DNA from: Bacillota bacterium | GTDB lineage: Bacteria; Bacillota; UBA4882; UBA8346 | Assembly (NCBI GenBank): GCA_023426245.1 | Contig: JAFABB010000055.1 | Span: forward strand, 62,001-126,000 | Direction of reading: 5' to 3' | Length of the DNA: 64,000 nucleotides | Shown: in pieces, positions 8,949-18,477 of the stretch | Layout: every line of letters starts with the position of its first letter | Position numbering within the stretch: position 1 is the first letter of the stretch | The notes under the pieces: generated by a model | The model's input: the letters and a program-made list of their open reading frames with translations, nothing else | The model's database searches: none | Told to the model about the DNA's origin: nothing | Translations under genes and position numbers: made by a program

Positions 8949-10256
8949 TTACTTTTCAACGATCTTAACAGTAGCTTGTTCTTTGATAAAATCTGCAGTT
9001 TTTTCCAATAAAATAGCCTGTTTGACTCCAGAGAGCCGACCGTTTTTCTCCAAATCCTTTTTTAATCTATCAGGATTCTTTTGTTCATACATTGCTGCCA
9101 GTTCCTGAATTTTTTGATTGACTTCATCTTCAGACACTTCAATATTTTCAGCCTTAGCAACACTGTTCAAAATCAAATCGGTTTTAACCCGCTTCACGGC
9201 TTCGGGGCGAAAATCTTCCTTCACTTGTTCGCTGGTTTTTTGAGTGTATTCCAAGTATTTCTCTAGAGTTAAGCCTTGATATGCTAGGTTATGCTCAAAA
9301 CGGTGCAACAAATCTTCCATTTCTTGCTTAATCATTGTTTCCGGGACATCAACCGTAGCATTATCGACTGCAGTGTTGATAACAGCATCACTAAAATTTG
9401 CTTCCGACTCCCGCTCATTCATTGCTAGAATTTTTTCTCGCAGATCATTTTTCAACTCGTCGACAGTCTCGAAATTACCCACTGATTTAGCAAATTCATC
9501 ATCTATCGTTGGAATTTCTTTAACCTTAATTTCATGGAGCGTTACCTTAAAGGTTGCCTCTTTACCGGCTAAATCTTTACTATGATAGTCTTCAGGAAAT
9601 TTGACCGTGATGTCTTTCGAAGTTTCAGACAACATCCCAACCAATTGCTCCTCAAAACCCGGTATAAAACTGCCGGATCCGATTTCTAACGAATACCCTT
9701 GAGCAGCTCCACCCGGAAATGCCTTACCATCAACATAGCCTTCAAAATCGATGACCGAAAAGTCACCTTTTCCAAGTTCCTTTTTATCGCTCACCACAAG
9801 CTCAGCATGACGTTCTTGCAAAGATTTTAGCCGTTCTTCGATTTCGCTTTCGCTAACCGTGGCTTTTTTCTTTTCAATTTCCAGACCTTTATATTGCCCC
9901 AATTTCACTTCAGGCAATACTTCAATTTTTGCTTTAAAAACAAAATTTTTACCTTCTTCAAAGGGTTCCTTGATTTCCAATTTCGGCTGATCGATGGGCT
10001 CTAAATTATATTGCTCCATCCCCTTGAAATATCCTTTGGATACAATTATATCTAAAGCATCCTCGTAAAGAACAGTTTTTCCGAACTGAGCCTCAAGAAT
10101 TGGGCGTGGAATATGTCCCTTACGAAAGCCGGGTAAATTTACCTTATTAACAACGATTTTGTAACTCTCTGCCAAAGCATCTTCAATTTCTTTGGGCTCA
10201 ACCGTAACCTCCAGCATGACAAAATTCTGTTCTAGTTTTTCCAGGTTAAACTGCAT
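8949..10256 (-). CDS. tig: Trigger factor
   Basis: Ribosome-associated chaperone and prolyl isomerase of 435 residues. The N-terminal ribosome-binding domain carries the GFRKGHIP signature (residues about 44-51), followed by the FKBP-like PPIase domain (GDFSVIDFEGYVDGKAF region) and a helical C-terminal chaperone domain. A GGAGGAG site precedes the ATG. It heads the tig-clpP-clpX-lonB block, coupling folding of new chains to degradation of failures. Confidence 0.96.
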   Translation of the reverse strand: MQFNLEKLEQNFVMLEVTVEPKEIEDALAESYKIVVNKVNLPGFRKGHIPRPILEAQFGKTVLYEDALDIIVSKGYFKGMEQYNLEPIDQPKLEIKEPFEEGKNFVFKAKIEVLPEVKLGQYKGLEIEKKKATVSESEIEERLKSLQERHAELVVSDKKELGKGDFSVIDFEGYVDGKAFPGGAAQGYSLEIGSGSFIPGFEEQLVGMLSETSKDITVKFPEDYHSKDLAGKEATFKVTLHEIKVKEIPTIDDEFAKSVGNFETVDELKNDLREKILAMNERESEANFSDAVINTAVDNATVDVPETMIKQEMEDLLHRFEHNLAYQGLTLEKYLEYTQKTSEQVKEDFRPEAVKRVKTDLILNSVAKAENIEVSEDEVNQKIQELAAMYEQKNPDRLKKDLEKNGRLSGVKQAILLEKTADFIKEQATVKIVEK

Positions 10257-10550
10257 TTATGCTCCTCCGAATCTGTACTATAATATATGTTTGACGCTGA
10301 AATTTCTTGCCCTTTATCTGCATTCAGCATTTCGACACTTCAATTTGAAACTCCTGCTAAACTATTATCGCTCATAGGGCTCAGAAGTAAACGAAATTCA
10401 TAATTTCCACTATGCAAATTTTTTCCGCATGATTTCGGTAAATCCCGTTAAAATTTCAGCATAAAAAATAAGCCCCGGCTATCCGAGGATAATAAAATAT
10501 TACCTTTGTTATCTTGAAATGTCAATAGCTTCGGATGAAAACAATTTAAT

Positions 10551-10632
10551 TGGTGCGAGAGGCGGGACTTGAACCCGCACGGTTGCCCACTAGATCCTAA
10601 GTCTAGCGCGTCTGCCATTCCGCCACTCTCGC
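10551..10632 (-). tRNA. tRNA-Leu (anticodon TAG)
   Basis: A complete cloverleaf reads on the minus strand: acceptor GCGAGAG/CTCTCGC, a D-arm, an anticodon stem CTAGA/TCTAG with loop CTTAGGA (anticodon TAG, reading CUA leucine codons), an extended variable arm as in class II tRNAs, a T-arm GCGGG-TTCAAGT-CCCGC and an encoded CCA end at 10551-10553. It lies 58 bases after the dacF stop on the same strand. Confidence 0.96.
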
Positions 10633-10690
10633 ATCGTATAAAAGATTATAGCACCGGCATGACAAGACGTCAAGCCTATTAACATTGTAT

Positions 10691-11809
10691 TTATTGAAAT
10701 AACCCAGTAATCCATTCCCAAAGTCGCTGGAAAATCCCTTTTCGCTGAACGGGGGCTATAGCAACCACCGGACATTTTTCCAAGACTTTTCCACCCAGTT
10801 CCACTCTAAGTTCACCGACATGTTGAGCTTTTTCTACCGGCGCCTTAATGGACTGAGGCAAACTTAAATTCATTTGTAGTTTTGACTCCGTTCCTTTCGG
10901 GATAACCAGGTTAATTGGACTCATGGCAGAAACCGGAACTTGTTGCTGCACTCCTCCGGCAACATTCACCGCTCCTAATTTCTTGGTAGAAGAAAGGGTA
11001 TAAAGTTGAAAACGACTGAATCCGTAATTAAATAAAGCTGTTGAGTCAACATACTCATTTTTGCTATGTAATACAACGACGATCAAGCGATGATTATCCT
11101 TCGTCGCCGACGTAACCAGACAGTGACCGGCTTGGCGGGTATATCCTGTCTTTACTCCATCAGTATACGGATAACGCCACAACATTTTATTATGGTTATA
11201 CATCGTCCGATCCCACTTATGTCCGGGCCAACTAATGATTTTTTTCTTGGTATTTACAATTTCATTAAAAATCGGATTATGTAAAGCATAACGGGTGATG
11301 AGAGCCAGATCGTAAGCTGTGGTATAATGATTTTTTTCCGGGAGGCCGTTAGAATTTATAAAATGACTGTCTTTAGCCCCCAATACTTTTGCTTTCTCAT
11401 TCATCCAGGCGGCAAAATTACTTTCCGAGCCGGCCAAATTTTCTGCGACGGTAACGGAGGCGTCATTTCCAGAATTTAAAAGAATACCGTATAATAAATC
11501 CTCCAGAGTATGGGTTTCACCAGGAGCAAGCCAAATGGATGATCCATCAGTTTTACTGGCTTTTGTGCTTGTAACCATTTCCTGATTCATTTTACCGCGC
11601 TCAATTGCTAAAATCGCGGTTAATATTTTGGTGGTACTGGCGGGGGCTAGTTTTTTAGATGCGTTTTTTTGATATAAAATTTCACCCGTAGTGTAGTCCA
11701 ATAAAATTGCTGCCGAGGCGGTTACTTCAACTCCCTTAGCGGCAAATACGCAGGTTGTAGTGATAATTGGAACCATAAATACAAAAAAATAAATAAGCCG
11801 CTTTTTCAT
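10691..11809 (-). CDS. dacF: D-alanyl-D-alanine carboxypeptidase (DacF-like, penicillin-binding)
   Basis: Serine peptidase S11 family of 372 residues that trims the terminal D-Ala of peptidoglycan stem peptides. It has an N-terminal signal peptide (MKKRLIYFF to about residue 24), the active-site STTK motif (Ser58-Lys61), SGN (113-115) and KTG (220-222), and a C-terminal beta-rich domain with a short amphipathic tail (FQRLWEWITGLFQ) as in membrane-attached low-molecular-weight PBPs. Its proximity to ytfJ and DUF2953, a sporulation-associated group, supports DacF rather than the vegetative DacA, by inference. Confidence 0.88.
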   Translation of the reverse strand: MKKRLIYFFVFMVPIITTTCVFAAKGVEVTASAAILLDYTTGEILYQKNASKKLAPASTTKILTAILAIERGKMNQEMVTSTKASKTDGSSIWLAPGETHTLEDLLYGILLNSGNDASVTVAENLAGSESNFAAWMNEKAKVLGAKDSHFINSNGLPEKNHYTTAYDLALITRYALHNPIFNEIVNTKKKIISWPGHKWDRTMYNHNKMLWRYPYTDGVKTGYTRQAGHCLVTSATKDNHRLIVVVLHSKNEYVDSTALFNYGFSRFQLYTLSSTKKLGAVNVAGGVQQQVPVSAMSPINLVIPKGTESKLQMNLSLPQSIKAPVEKAQHVGELRVELGGKVLEKCPVVAIAPVQRKGIFQRLWEWITGLFQ

Positions 11810-11987
11810 AAGAAAGCCTCCACCCAGTTGTTTGTTTATTCATTTCTGAAAACAGTCATGAAATCCTGCGTATACCTTTGCTTTTTATTTGGAAATTCAT
11901 GGGTTTGTTTAGAAAAAATCTATCTTTTTAACGTATATTGGGTGGATTAGTTGCCAAAATCCGGTTCATCTTTCAATAAAAATAAAA

Positions 11988-12008
11988 AAACCGCATATAA
12001 CGCGGTTT
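11988..12008 (-). terminator. Rho-independent terminator after ytfJ
   Basis: AAACCGC and GCGGTTT form a 7-bp stem; the minus strand continues TTTTATTTTTATT. It lies 52 bases after the ytfJ stop. Confidence 0.85.
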
Positions 12009-12059
12009 ATTTAATGCTAAATTCAGGAGACGATTTGTTTATCATTGCTTTTTTAAAAA

Positions 12060-12503
12060 TTAATGGATTTCTTTTTCTTGATTTTTGGGACTGATGAATT
12101 CATGCAATTTATCCAACAATTGTGGGGCTGAGTCCAAAATACGATCCACTAATACGTTGCTTTCGATCGGCAATAATTTAGTTTGCTCTTTACCGACTAC
12201 TAAAAAAGCTACCGGATTAATGGTAATTCCGGCGCCGCTTCCTCCGCCGAATGGGAGCTTCTTACTACTCTCCGTTGTTTCCTGGTTCCGTTCACGATCT
12301 TTATCCTTGGCTTTTAACATATTGGCCTCAAATTCACTGCCGCCGGCCGCAAAACCAAATGAGACTCGCGAAATTGGTACAATAACACTGCCATCCAGTG
12401 TTTCCACCGGATCTCCAAGGATGGTATTGACATCAACCATTTCTTTAATATTCTGCATCGCGGTTTTCATTAGACCTTCAATTGGGTGATCTTCCAAATC
12501 CAA
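12060..12503 (-). CDS. ytfJ: GerW-family sporulation protein YtfJ
   Basis: 147 residues, with the family pattern: an N-terminal IEGLMKTAMQNIKEMVDVN segment, DGSVIVPISRVSFGFAAGG, a basic/polar linker, a GGGSGAGITINPVAFLVV core and a C-terminal helix. GerW/YtfJ in Bacillus is made in the forespore and is needed for proper germination. The start overlaps the end of the DUF2953 gene by 26 bases, so the pair is coupled, as it is in Bacillus (ytfI-ytfJ). Confidence 0.92.
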   Translation of the reverse strand: MDLEDHPIEGLMKTAMQNIKEMVDVNTILGDPVETLDGSVIVPISRVSFGFAAGGSEFEANMLKAKDKDRERNQETTESSKKLPFGGGSGAGITINPVAFLVVGKEQTKLLPIESNVLVDRILDSAPQLLDKLHEFISPKNQEKEIH

Positions 12504-13176
12504 TACCTCCTTTCATCATGCGATGACGGAAATGTGCTATAAAAGCAGCAACTATAATATAGCCCAGTTTAACGCGGAATATACAGTCAAAGTTCAAGTC
12601 CAATCTCAAGTTTTGGAAATCCGGGATTACTTGAATATCCGGCCTCAAATCGAACTTTATCTTACGATGAAGATAACCTAAAAGGCTTGATTTGGCTCCC
12701 CATAAAACTCCATACATTGTGGCCGTACTCACCGGATTTCCAGTACCGAATCGTGTAATCCAGATAAATTTGGTAAAACGCCCTCGTCTTTCCAAATCTT
12801 CAACTACAAATAGCCAGCGGTGATATTGGGCAGGCAAAAAATAAGTAAGCAAAGTCATCCCTAAACCCCATTTTTGATAGCTCTGAAAAAATTCCCGCCA
12901 ATTGCGGGAATTTCCTTGATAGGATGTGGTTTTCTTTTGGCGGCGGATTTTCCGTAAAAAAAACCATCGGCCGGAATTTTTCTGTTGTAGTTTAACCCCT
13001 TTCGCTGTTAATTGGAGTAAACTAATGGCTCTGCGTCTTTTCAATAAACCATGTAAAAAAGACATTTCTAACACTAAGGCATCGTCCCAAGCTACCTTTT
13101 GATAAAAGATCCTGAATTCAACAGGTAAGAAAAAAAACACACAAAACACACTTAAAAACAAAAAAAGCTGAACCAC
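12478..13176 (-). CDS. DUF2953 protein (YtfI-like)
   Basis: 232 residues with an N-terminal hydrophobic segment (LFLFLSVFCVFFFLPV), a basic middle region and the DUF2953 core (FGTGNPVSTATMYGVLWG, then FDLRPDIQVIPDF). The biochemical role is unknown; genomic coupling to ytfJ suggests a sporulation or spore-germination role. It starts at GTG with GGGGTG five bases before. The start codon lies in one arm of an inverted repeat (13171-13207). Confidence 0.82.
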   Translation of the reverse strand: MVQLFLFLSVFCVFFFLPVEFRIFYQKVAWDDALVLEMSFLHGLLKRRRAISLLQLTAKGVKLQQKNSGRWFFLRKIRRQKKTTSYQGNSRNWREFFQSYQKWGLGMTLLTYFLPAQYHRWLFVVEDLERRGRFTKFIWITRFGTGNPVSTATMYGVLWGAKSSLLGYLHRKIKFDLRPDIQVIPDFQNLRLDLNFDCIFRVKLGYIIVAAFIAHFRHRMMKGGIGFGRSPN

Positions 13177-13207
13177 AGATTCACCCCAAGGTTTCCAGTC
13201 TGTGGTT
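13171..13207. repeat. Inverted repeat covering the DUF2953 start codon
   Basis: AACCACAGA (13171-13179) and TCTGTGGTT (13199-13207) form a perfect 9-bp stem. In the minus-strand RNA the ribosome site is in the loop and the GTG start is in the 3' arm. On the plus strand the stem is followed by TATTTTT, so it could instead end antisense transcription. Confidence 0.5.
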
Positions 13208-13216
13208 ATTTTTCCA

Positions 13217-15913
13217 CTAAAACGTGGACCTATGCGTTTCGAAGCGAAAGATACTTAAATGTTTCTTAATCACGCTTCGGAACTGAAAAACCAGGTCGCC
13301 GATGATTGTTGATAATAATGTCAAGGCCAGGATCATACACCAATCGGCAGTCTTTAAGGAAGTGGTATAAAAAATCCTCTGAAACCAGGGAATCATGATA
13401 ACCGCCACTTGCATTGCACTGGAGATGAAGGCTGCACCCAAAAGATACCGATTTTGAAAAGGATTGAGCTGCAGTAAACTCTTGGATTCCGAACGACACT
13501 GAAATACAAAAAACAACTGGGCAAAAACTAAAGTTGCAAAGGCCGCTGTACGTGCTTCCATTAAACCGCCTGTCTTTAATTTCAAAATATAAACCAGTAA
13601 AGTAACCACACCGATCATTACACCCTGGAACATTATTTTCAGACCCAATCCGCGTCCAAAAATCCCTTCCCGGGGAGGCCTGGGCCGCCGGTTCATATTG
13701 TCCACATCTGCCTGATCCATTCCGAGTGCAATTGCAGGAAGGCCATCCGTAACCAAGTTGACCCACAATATTTGAATCGGCAGGAGAGGGAAAGGTAAAC
13801 CCAACATAATACCGCCAAACATGGTTAAAATTTCCCCCATATTACAGCTCAACAAATAACGAATAAACTTACGGATATTATCATAAATTGTCCGGCCTTC
13901 TTCAACCGCCGCAATAATTGTGGCAAAATTATCATCCGCAATGACCATTGCTGAAGCCTCTTTCGTGACATCGGTACCGCTTTGACCCATGGCCACTCCA
14001 ATATCCGCTTCTTTAATTGCAGGAGCATCGTTAACACCATCCCCGGTCATGGCAACAATTTGGCCTTGCTGCTTTAATGCCTTAACCACCCGTAATTTAT
14101 GGTGAGGTGAAACCCTGGCAAAAACGTCAATTTGATGAATAATAGCAGCAAGTGCTTTATCGCTTAGCTGATCAATTTCTCTTCCGGTAATAATTTTACC
14201 TTCGGGTCTGAGCAAATGAATTTGTTTGGCTATAGCCGCCGCCGTCCGCGGGTAATCTCCAGTAATCATTTTGGTCTGAATTCCTGCGCGCCTGGCCTTT
14301 TCGATGGCTCCTCTTGATTCCGGCCGCGGTGGGTCGGTCATTCCCATCAATCCGACAAAGATTAATTCCTTTTCAGGATCATTATTTTTCAGATGGATTT
14401 CATCAAACCGGGCTGGCCGGTAGGCAAAGGCCAGGATTCGCAAGGCTTCGGAACCCCATTTTTCCGTACAGCTTTTGACTTCCATTTTCATTTTTGTAGA
14501 AAAAGGGACAATCCCAACATTAGACCAAATATGGGTGCAGCGCTCCATCATAATATCAGCGGCACCTTTGGCCAATAATAAAAGACCATCTGGATTTTTA
14601 ACCCATACGCTCATTCGTTTGCGCTCCGAGCTGAAGGGAATTTCTCCAAGGCGCATTTGTTCCAGGGTGCAATGCACCGGATCGATCCCAAATTGTGAAG
14701 CCGCTGTCAGCAATGCTCCTTCTGTCGGATCGCCGATAACATAGAGTGAATTCCCTTCCTTTTGAAGTTCAGCATTATTGCAAAGAATACCGATTTCCAA
14801 CAGGCGTTTAAGTGCCCCTCCAATTTCAGCCGCTGTCTTTTTGATGGGATTATTTGACTCGAAACCATACTCCCGTCCCCCGGTCCAAAGCCGGGTAACT
14901 CCCAATTTGTTCTGGGTCAAGGTTCCCGTCTTATCTGAACAAATCACCGTGGCGCAACCCAAGGTTTCCACCGCCGGCAACCTGCGGATGATAGCATTCC
15001 GGCGAATCATTTTCTGAACTCCCACTGCCAAGACAATGGTAACAATAGCCGGCAAACCCTCTGGAATCGCAGCTACAGCTAGACTTACAGCAGCCAAAAA
15101 CATCTGACGGGGTGGCTCACCCCTTAAAACTCCCATTGTTCCTACAGCTGCGCAAACACCTAAACAAATCACAACCAGCCATTTTCCAAGCTGTTCTAAA
15201 CGTTTTTGTAAAGGAGTTTCTTCTGTTTGAGCATTATTTATCAATCCGGCTATTTTGCCGATTTCTGTGTTCATTCCAGTTGCTGTAACAACAGCCCGGC
15301 CTCTTCCACCGGTAACAATCGTGCCCGCGAATACCATATTTTTTTGATCACCGAGTGCGGGATGGGGGTCTTTATGAACATGCTCATCTTTTGAAACTGC
15401 CAAAGACTCGCCGGTTAAAGTAGCCTCATTTATTTCCAAATCGGTGGCCACAATGATTCTACCGTCGGCCGCAATCCTATCCCCGCTTTCCAAAACCAGA
15501 ATGTCACCGGGAACGATAGATTTGGCAGGCACTCGCTGAACTTTACCGTCCCGAAAAACGTGGGCCAGGGGTGCGGTTAATTCTTTTAAAGCTTCTAAAG
15601 ACTTCTCTGCCCGGTATTCTTGGATAAACCCCAGAAAAGAGTTGAGAATGACGATAGCGACAATCGTTATCGCATCAGCCTTTTCTCCCAGCAAACCCGA
15701 AACAATTGCGGCTCCAATCAGTACTAACACCATGAAATCCTTAAATTGCGAGCCTAAAATTTGCCACGGTGAAAGCTTCATTCCGGGAGTTAGTTGATTT
15801 TGCCCCACTTTGGCGAGTCTGCGGCTTGCTTCAGAAGTTGTCAATCCTTTCTTTTCACAGCTGGAGAAATCTTTGATTACATCTTTGGTTTCAATGTTAA
15901 ACCAGTTGGACAT
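13217..15913 (-). CDS. Calcium-translocating P-type ATPase (SERCA/PMCA-like)
   Basis: P2-type ATPase of 898 residues that would pump Ca2+ (or Mn2+) out of the cell. It has the actuator TGES motif (167-170), PEGLP in the fourth membrane helix (284-288), the phosphorylated Asp327 in DKTGTLT, and TGDGVNDAPA at the hinge, with the expected ten-helix layout and a C-terminal cation-ATPase domain (PLLPIQILWVNLVTDG). An upstream ATG at 15925 is in frame but has no ribosome site; GGAGGAG lies just before the ATG at 15913. It is divergent from rqcH across about 60 bases. Confidence 0.93.
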   Translation of the reverse strand: MSNWFNIETKDVIKDFSSCEKKGLTTSEASRRLAKVGQNQLTPGMKLSPWQILGSQFKDFMVLVLIGAAIVSGLLGEKADAITIVAIVILNSFLGFIQEYRAEKSLEALKELTAPLAHVFRDGKVQRVPAKSIVPGDILVLESGDRIAADGRIIVATDLEINEATLTGESLAVSKDEHVHKDPHPALGDQKNMVFAGTIVTGGRGRAVVTATGMNTEIGKIAGLINNAQTEETPLQKRLEQLGKWLVVICLGVCAAVGTMGVLRGEPPRQMFLAAVSLAVAAIPEGLPAIVTIVLAVGVQKMIRRNAIIRRLPAVETLGCATVICSDKTGTLTQNKLGVTRLWTGGREYGFESNNPIKKTAAEIGGALKRLLEIGILCNNAELQKEGNSLYVIGDPTEGALLTAASQFGIDPVHCTLEQMRLGEIPFSSERKRMSVWVKNPDGLLLLAKGAADIMMERCTHIWSNVGIVPFSTKMKMEVKSCTEKWGSEALRILAFAYRPARFDEIHLKNNDPEKELIFVGLMGMTDPPRPESRGAIEKARRAGIQTKMITGDYPRTAAAIAKQIHLLRPEGKIITGREIDQLSDKALAAIIHQIDVFARVSPHHKLRVVKALKQQGQIVAMTGDGVNDAPAIKEADIGVAMGQSGTDVTKEASAMVIADDNFATIIAAVEEGRTIYDNIRKFIRYLLSCNMGEILTMFGGIMLGLPFPLLPIQILWVNLVTDGLPAIALGMDQADVDNMNRRPRPPREGIFGRGLGLKIMFQGVMIGVVTLLVYILKLKTGGLMEARTAAFATLVFAQLFFVFQCRSESKSLLQLNPFQNRYLLGAAFISSAMQVAVIMIPWFQRIFYTTSLKTADWCMILALTLLSTIIGDLVFQFRSVIKKHLSIFRFETHRSTF

Positions 15914-15974
15914 ATTCTCCTCCATTGACCAAACTGTCTTTCATCGCTATACTTACTAAGGGAGGTTAAAAAAA

Positions 15975-17783
15975 ATGCCTATCGATGCTCCAGTGATTGC
16001 CCAAATTTGTATTGAACTCTCTCGCTACCTGCCGGTAAGAATCAACCGGATTGACCAAACATTTACCGATGAGTTCATTCTCAGCGGCTATGGGTCCGGC
16101 ACTGATTTCAATTTATTAATTTCCCTAAATTCCGGATATGGCCGTTTTCACCTGGTAGACCCAAATTCGCGGATTGACTCGAAAGAAGTTCCGGCTCCCC
16201 CAACAATATTTGGCGCCTCAATGCGAAAACGTTTTTCAGGTTCAAAATTAATTGCGATTGAATCCGTCCCCTTTGAGAGAATCATCAAGCTAACCTTCGA
16301 AGTTTATGAACAGGCGCTGGGGATCATCAATCGTTATCTTCTGGTTGAACTGACTGGTAAAAGTTCAAATTTAATGATCTGCGACGAAAATCTGGTTATT
16401 ACCGATGTCTGGCGTAAAGTTAACCCCAAAAGGCCGGAAGACCGGGAGGTTGCTCCGGGCATTTCCTATGAATTTCCGCCGACCGGTGGACGCTGGCGGC
16501 CGGTTTCCATCAATGAAGCGCAATTCGCGATTCTCTTGAGTCAATTGCCGAAAGATGTTTCACTGGAAAAGTTTTTTCTTAAACATTGGTATGGAATATC
16601 GGCTCTCTCCATTCACGAGATTACCCGGGCTGTCCATTTTTCTCCGGATACACTCTGCCATCAAATACCGGCCGAAGACTACCCCAAACTATTTTCCGCT
16701 TTTAATTCCTGGGCAGATACCGTTGCCAGAGGAGACTTCAAACCGATGGGTTTATTTGACGGGACCGGAAGGCTGTTGGACTGTTCGGCGCTATCGATTC
16801 ATTTTCCACCGGCCAATATCTCAGTTCGCCCTATCCCAACCCTGCATAAGGAAGTCGCCGTTCTCTTTGATCAAAAACAATTAACAAGCCGCCTCAAAGA
16901 AGCGAAAATAAATCTGGAAAAAAAGATTCATGCCCAAATCGAAAAGACCCGTACCAAATTAGCGAAGCAACAAGCGGAAGCGACTGCCGCCGATCAGGGT
17001 GACCAGTTGCGAATTACCGGTGAACTTTTAACTACATACGGATTTCAGATTACCAAAGGCAGCAAGGAAGTAACTCTTTTGAATCATTATGATCCGCAAG
17101 GCAAGGAAATCCTTATCAAACTGGATCCCTCGCTGTCAGCCCAAGCCAACGCGCAGGTTTATTTTAAAAAATACCAAAAAGCCAAGAAAGGTCAAGTGGC
17201 GATTGGTGAACAAATCGTCAGGACTCAGGAAGCCCTTGAATATTTGGAAAGTATTGAGGTTATGGCCCAAAACGCCATGAATCTTACTGACCTTCACCTG
17301 GTTTTGGAGGAACTTCAACAAAATGAAGCTGCTAAAAAAGCCAGAATTCACCCGGTCAAAAAAAACGCGAAAAAGGAAAAACCTGTACAGCCCCGTCAAT
17401 ATAAAACACCTGCCGGACATACCATCCTGGTCGGCCGCAATAATCTTCAAAATGACCGCTTGACATTTAAAGTCGCAGATCCGGATGATCTCTGGTTCCA
17501 TACCCAAAAAATACCCGGTTCCCATGTTATTTTGAGGCCTGAACCCGGGGTCCCGGTTGATGACGAATCCTTGAATTATGCCTGCCAACTGGCAGCATAT
17601 TTCAGCAAGGCCAAAAATTCCACCAAAGTTCCGGTCGATTATACCAAGCGGAAAAATGTCAAAAAGCCTCCGGCATCAAAGCCTGGTTTTGTCATTTATG
17701 ACTTTTTTAAAACCGCAATTATAACGCCGGATGAAAAATTGCTGGAGCGACTTGGGATCAGAGACGATTCCATTAGCAGTTAA
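15975..17783 (+). CDS. rqcH: RqcH, ribosome quality-control NFACT protein
   Basis: Rqc2/NEMF homologue of 602 residues (older names FbpA or fibronectin-binding). It binds 50S subunits with a stalled peptidyl-tRNA and directs addition of an alanine tail. The N-terminal NFACT-N domain includes VELTGKSSNLMI, a long helical coiled-coil middle region runs from about 300 to 440, and the NFACT-R domain reads ILVGRNNLQND then LWFHTQKIPGSHVIL. A GGAGG site precedes the ATG by eight or nine bases. It stands next to chaperone genes, in line with a proteostasis role. Confidence 0.93.
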   Translation: MPIDAPVIAQICIELSRYLPVRINRIDQTFTDEFILSGYGSGTDFNLLISLNSGYGRFHLVDPNSRIDSKEVPAPPTIFGASMRKRFSGSKLIAIESVPFERIIKLTFEVYEQALGIINRYLLVELTGKSSNLMICDENLVITDVWRKVNPKRPEDREVAPGISYEFPPTGGRWRPVSINEAQFAILLSQLPKDVSLEKFFLKHWYGISALSIHEITRAVHFSPDTLCHQIPAEDYPKLFSAFNSWADTVARGDFKPMGLFDGTGRLLDCSALSIHFPPANISVRPIPTLHKEVAVLFDQKQLTSRLKEAKINLEKKIHAQIEKTRTKLAKQQAEATAADQGDQLRITGELLTTYGFQITKGSKEVTLLNHYDPQGKEILIKLDPSLSAQANAQVYFKKYQKAKKGQVAIGEQIVRTQEALEYLESIEVMAQNAMNLTDLHLVLEELQQNEAAKKARIHPVKKNAKKEKPVQPRQYKTPAGHTILVGRNNLQNDRLTFKVADPDDLWFHTQKIPGSHVILRPEPGVPVDDESLNYACQLAAYFSKAKNSTKVPVDYTKRKNVKKPPASKPGFVIYDFFKTAIITPDEKLLERLGIRDDSISS

Positions 17784-18049
17784 TTATCTGATTTTTTACT
17801 TCCATCTATAAATTTACATTTTCTTCATGAAAAAGTTATCTTCTGCTTGCTCAGATTTTACGATAATCGAACTTTTAATAACCCAATAATCATCTTTATT
17901 TCCCCGTTTTCCCAATCTCTCCCTGATGAGTCCGAATATTAATATGGATTAATCACGAGAAAAAATGAAAAAGCAAAAGAAAAAGGAAGATAATTTTATT
18001 AAATCGCTATAATCGGTTAAAATGCAAATTTTATCCCATCTTCCTTTTC
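17784..18049. other. Gap between rqcH and the groES promoter
   Basis: A+T-rich and without a coding frame. It holds an interrupted inverted repeat, AAAAGGAAGAT (17981-17991) with ATCTTCCTTTT (18038-18048), about 46 bases apart, with a TATAAT hexamer at 18008-18013 between the arms. The right arm runs into TTCTTG just before the groES -35. It could end rqcH transcription or bind a regulator. Confidence 0.5.
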
Positions 18050-18078
18050 TTGAAAAAAGAGACCAAGCTTAATACAAT
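18050..18078 (+). promoter_or_regulatory. Sigma-A promoter of groES-groEL
   Basis: TTGAAA (18050-18055) and TACAAT (18073-18078) are separated by exactly 17 bases. The predicted start of transcription, about 18085, falls just ahead of the CIRCE operator. Confidence 0.85.
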
Positions 18079-18089
18079 AATTTCTGTGA

Positions 18090-18116
18090 TTAGCACTCAG
18101 GAGTAGTGAGTGCTAA
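18090..18116 (+). promoter_or_regulatory. CIRCE operator (HrcA site)
   Basis: TTAGCACTC and GAGTGCTAA are perfect 9-base arms around a 9-base spacer, matching the canonical CIRCE element. HrcA binding here would block groESL transcription until heat shock. hrcA itself is not in the window. Confidence 0.98.
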
Positions 18117-18138
18117 CAATAACGCAAGGAGGGATATT

Positions 18139-18429
18139 ATGAACATCAAACCTTTAGGTGAAAGAGTCGTTGTCAAAGCATTAGAAAGTGAAGAAAAGAC
18201 TAAAAGTGGTATTGTGCTTCCGGATACAGCCAAGGAAAAGCCGCAAAAAGGTACCGTTGTAGCCGTTGGCCCGGGGAAAGTTCTTGATAACGGTCAAAAA
18301 CTTCCTTTGGAAGTTAAAGTCGGTGATAAAGTGCTTTTTGCCAAATATGCCGGTACTGAAGTGAAAGTGGATGAAGAAGAATACATGGTTTTAAAAGAGA
18401 ACGACATTCTGGCAATTATTGCTGACTAA
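18139..18429 (+). CDS. groES: GroES co-chaperonin
   Basis: 96-residue lid subunit of the chaperonin. MNIKPLGERVVVK, the mobile loop (ESEEKTKSGIVLPD) and the C-terminal EEYMVLKENDILAII match the family. The start is fixed by AAGGAGGG six bases upstream; a frame extending to 18106 would read back through the CIRCE operator and is not real. It is the first gene of the CIRCE-controlled operon, 48 bases ahead of groEL. Confidence 0.98.
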   Translation: MNIKPLGERVVVKALESEEKTKSGIVLPDTAKEKPQKGTVVAVGPGKVLDNGQKLPLEVKVGDKVLFAKYAGTEVKVDEEEYMVLKENDILAIIAD

Positions 18430-18477
18430 GTTGATGGCTTGAATGAAGTTTTAAATTTGAAATTGGAGGCTAAAAAT

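Noticed and set aside
17923..17975. CTGATGAG followed by a small stem, resembling a hammerhead ribozyme core
   Set aside because: After the possible stem II the required GAAA does not follow, and no stem I/III pairing around a cleavage site is present.
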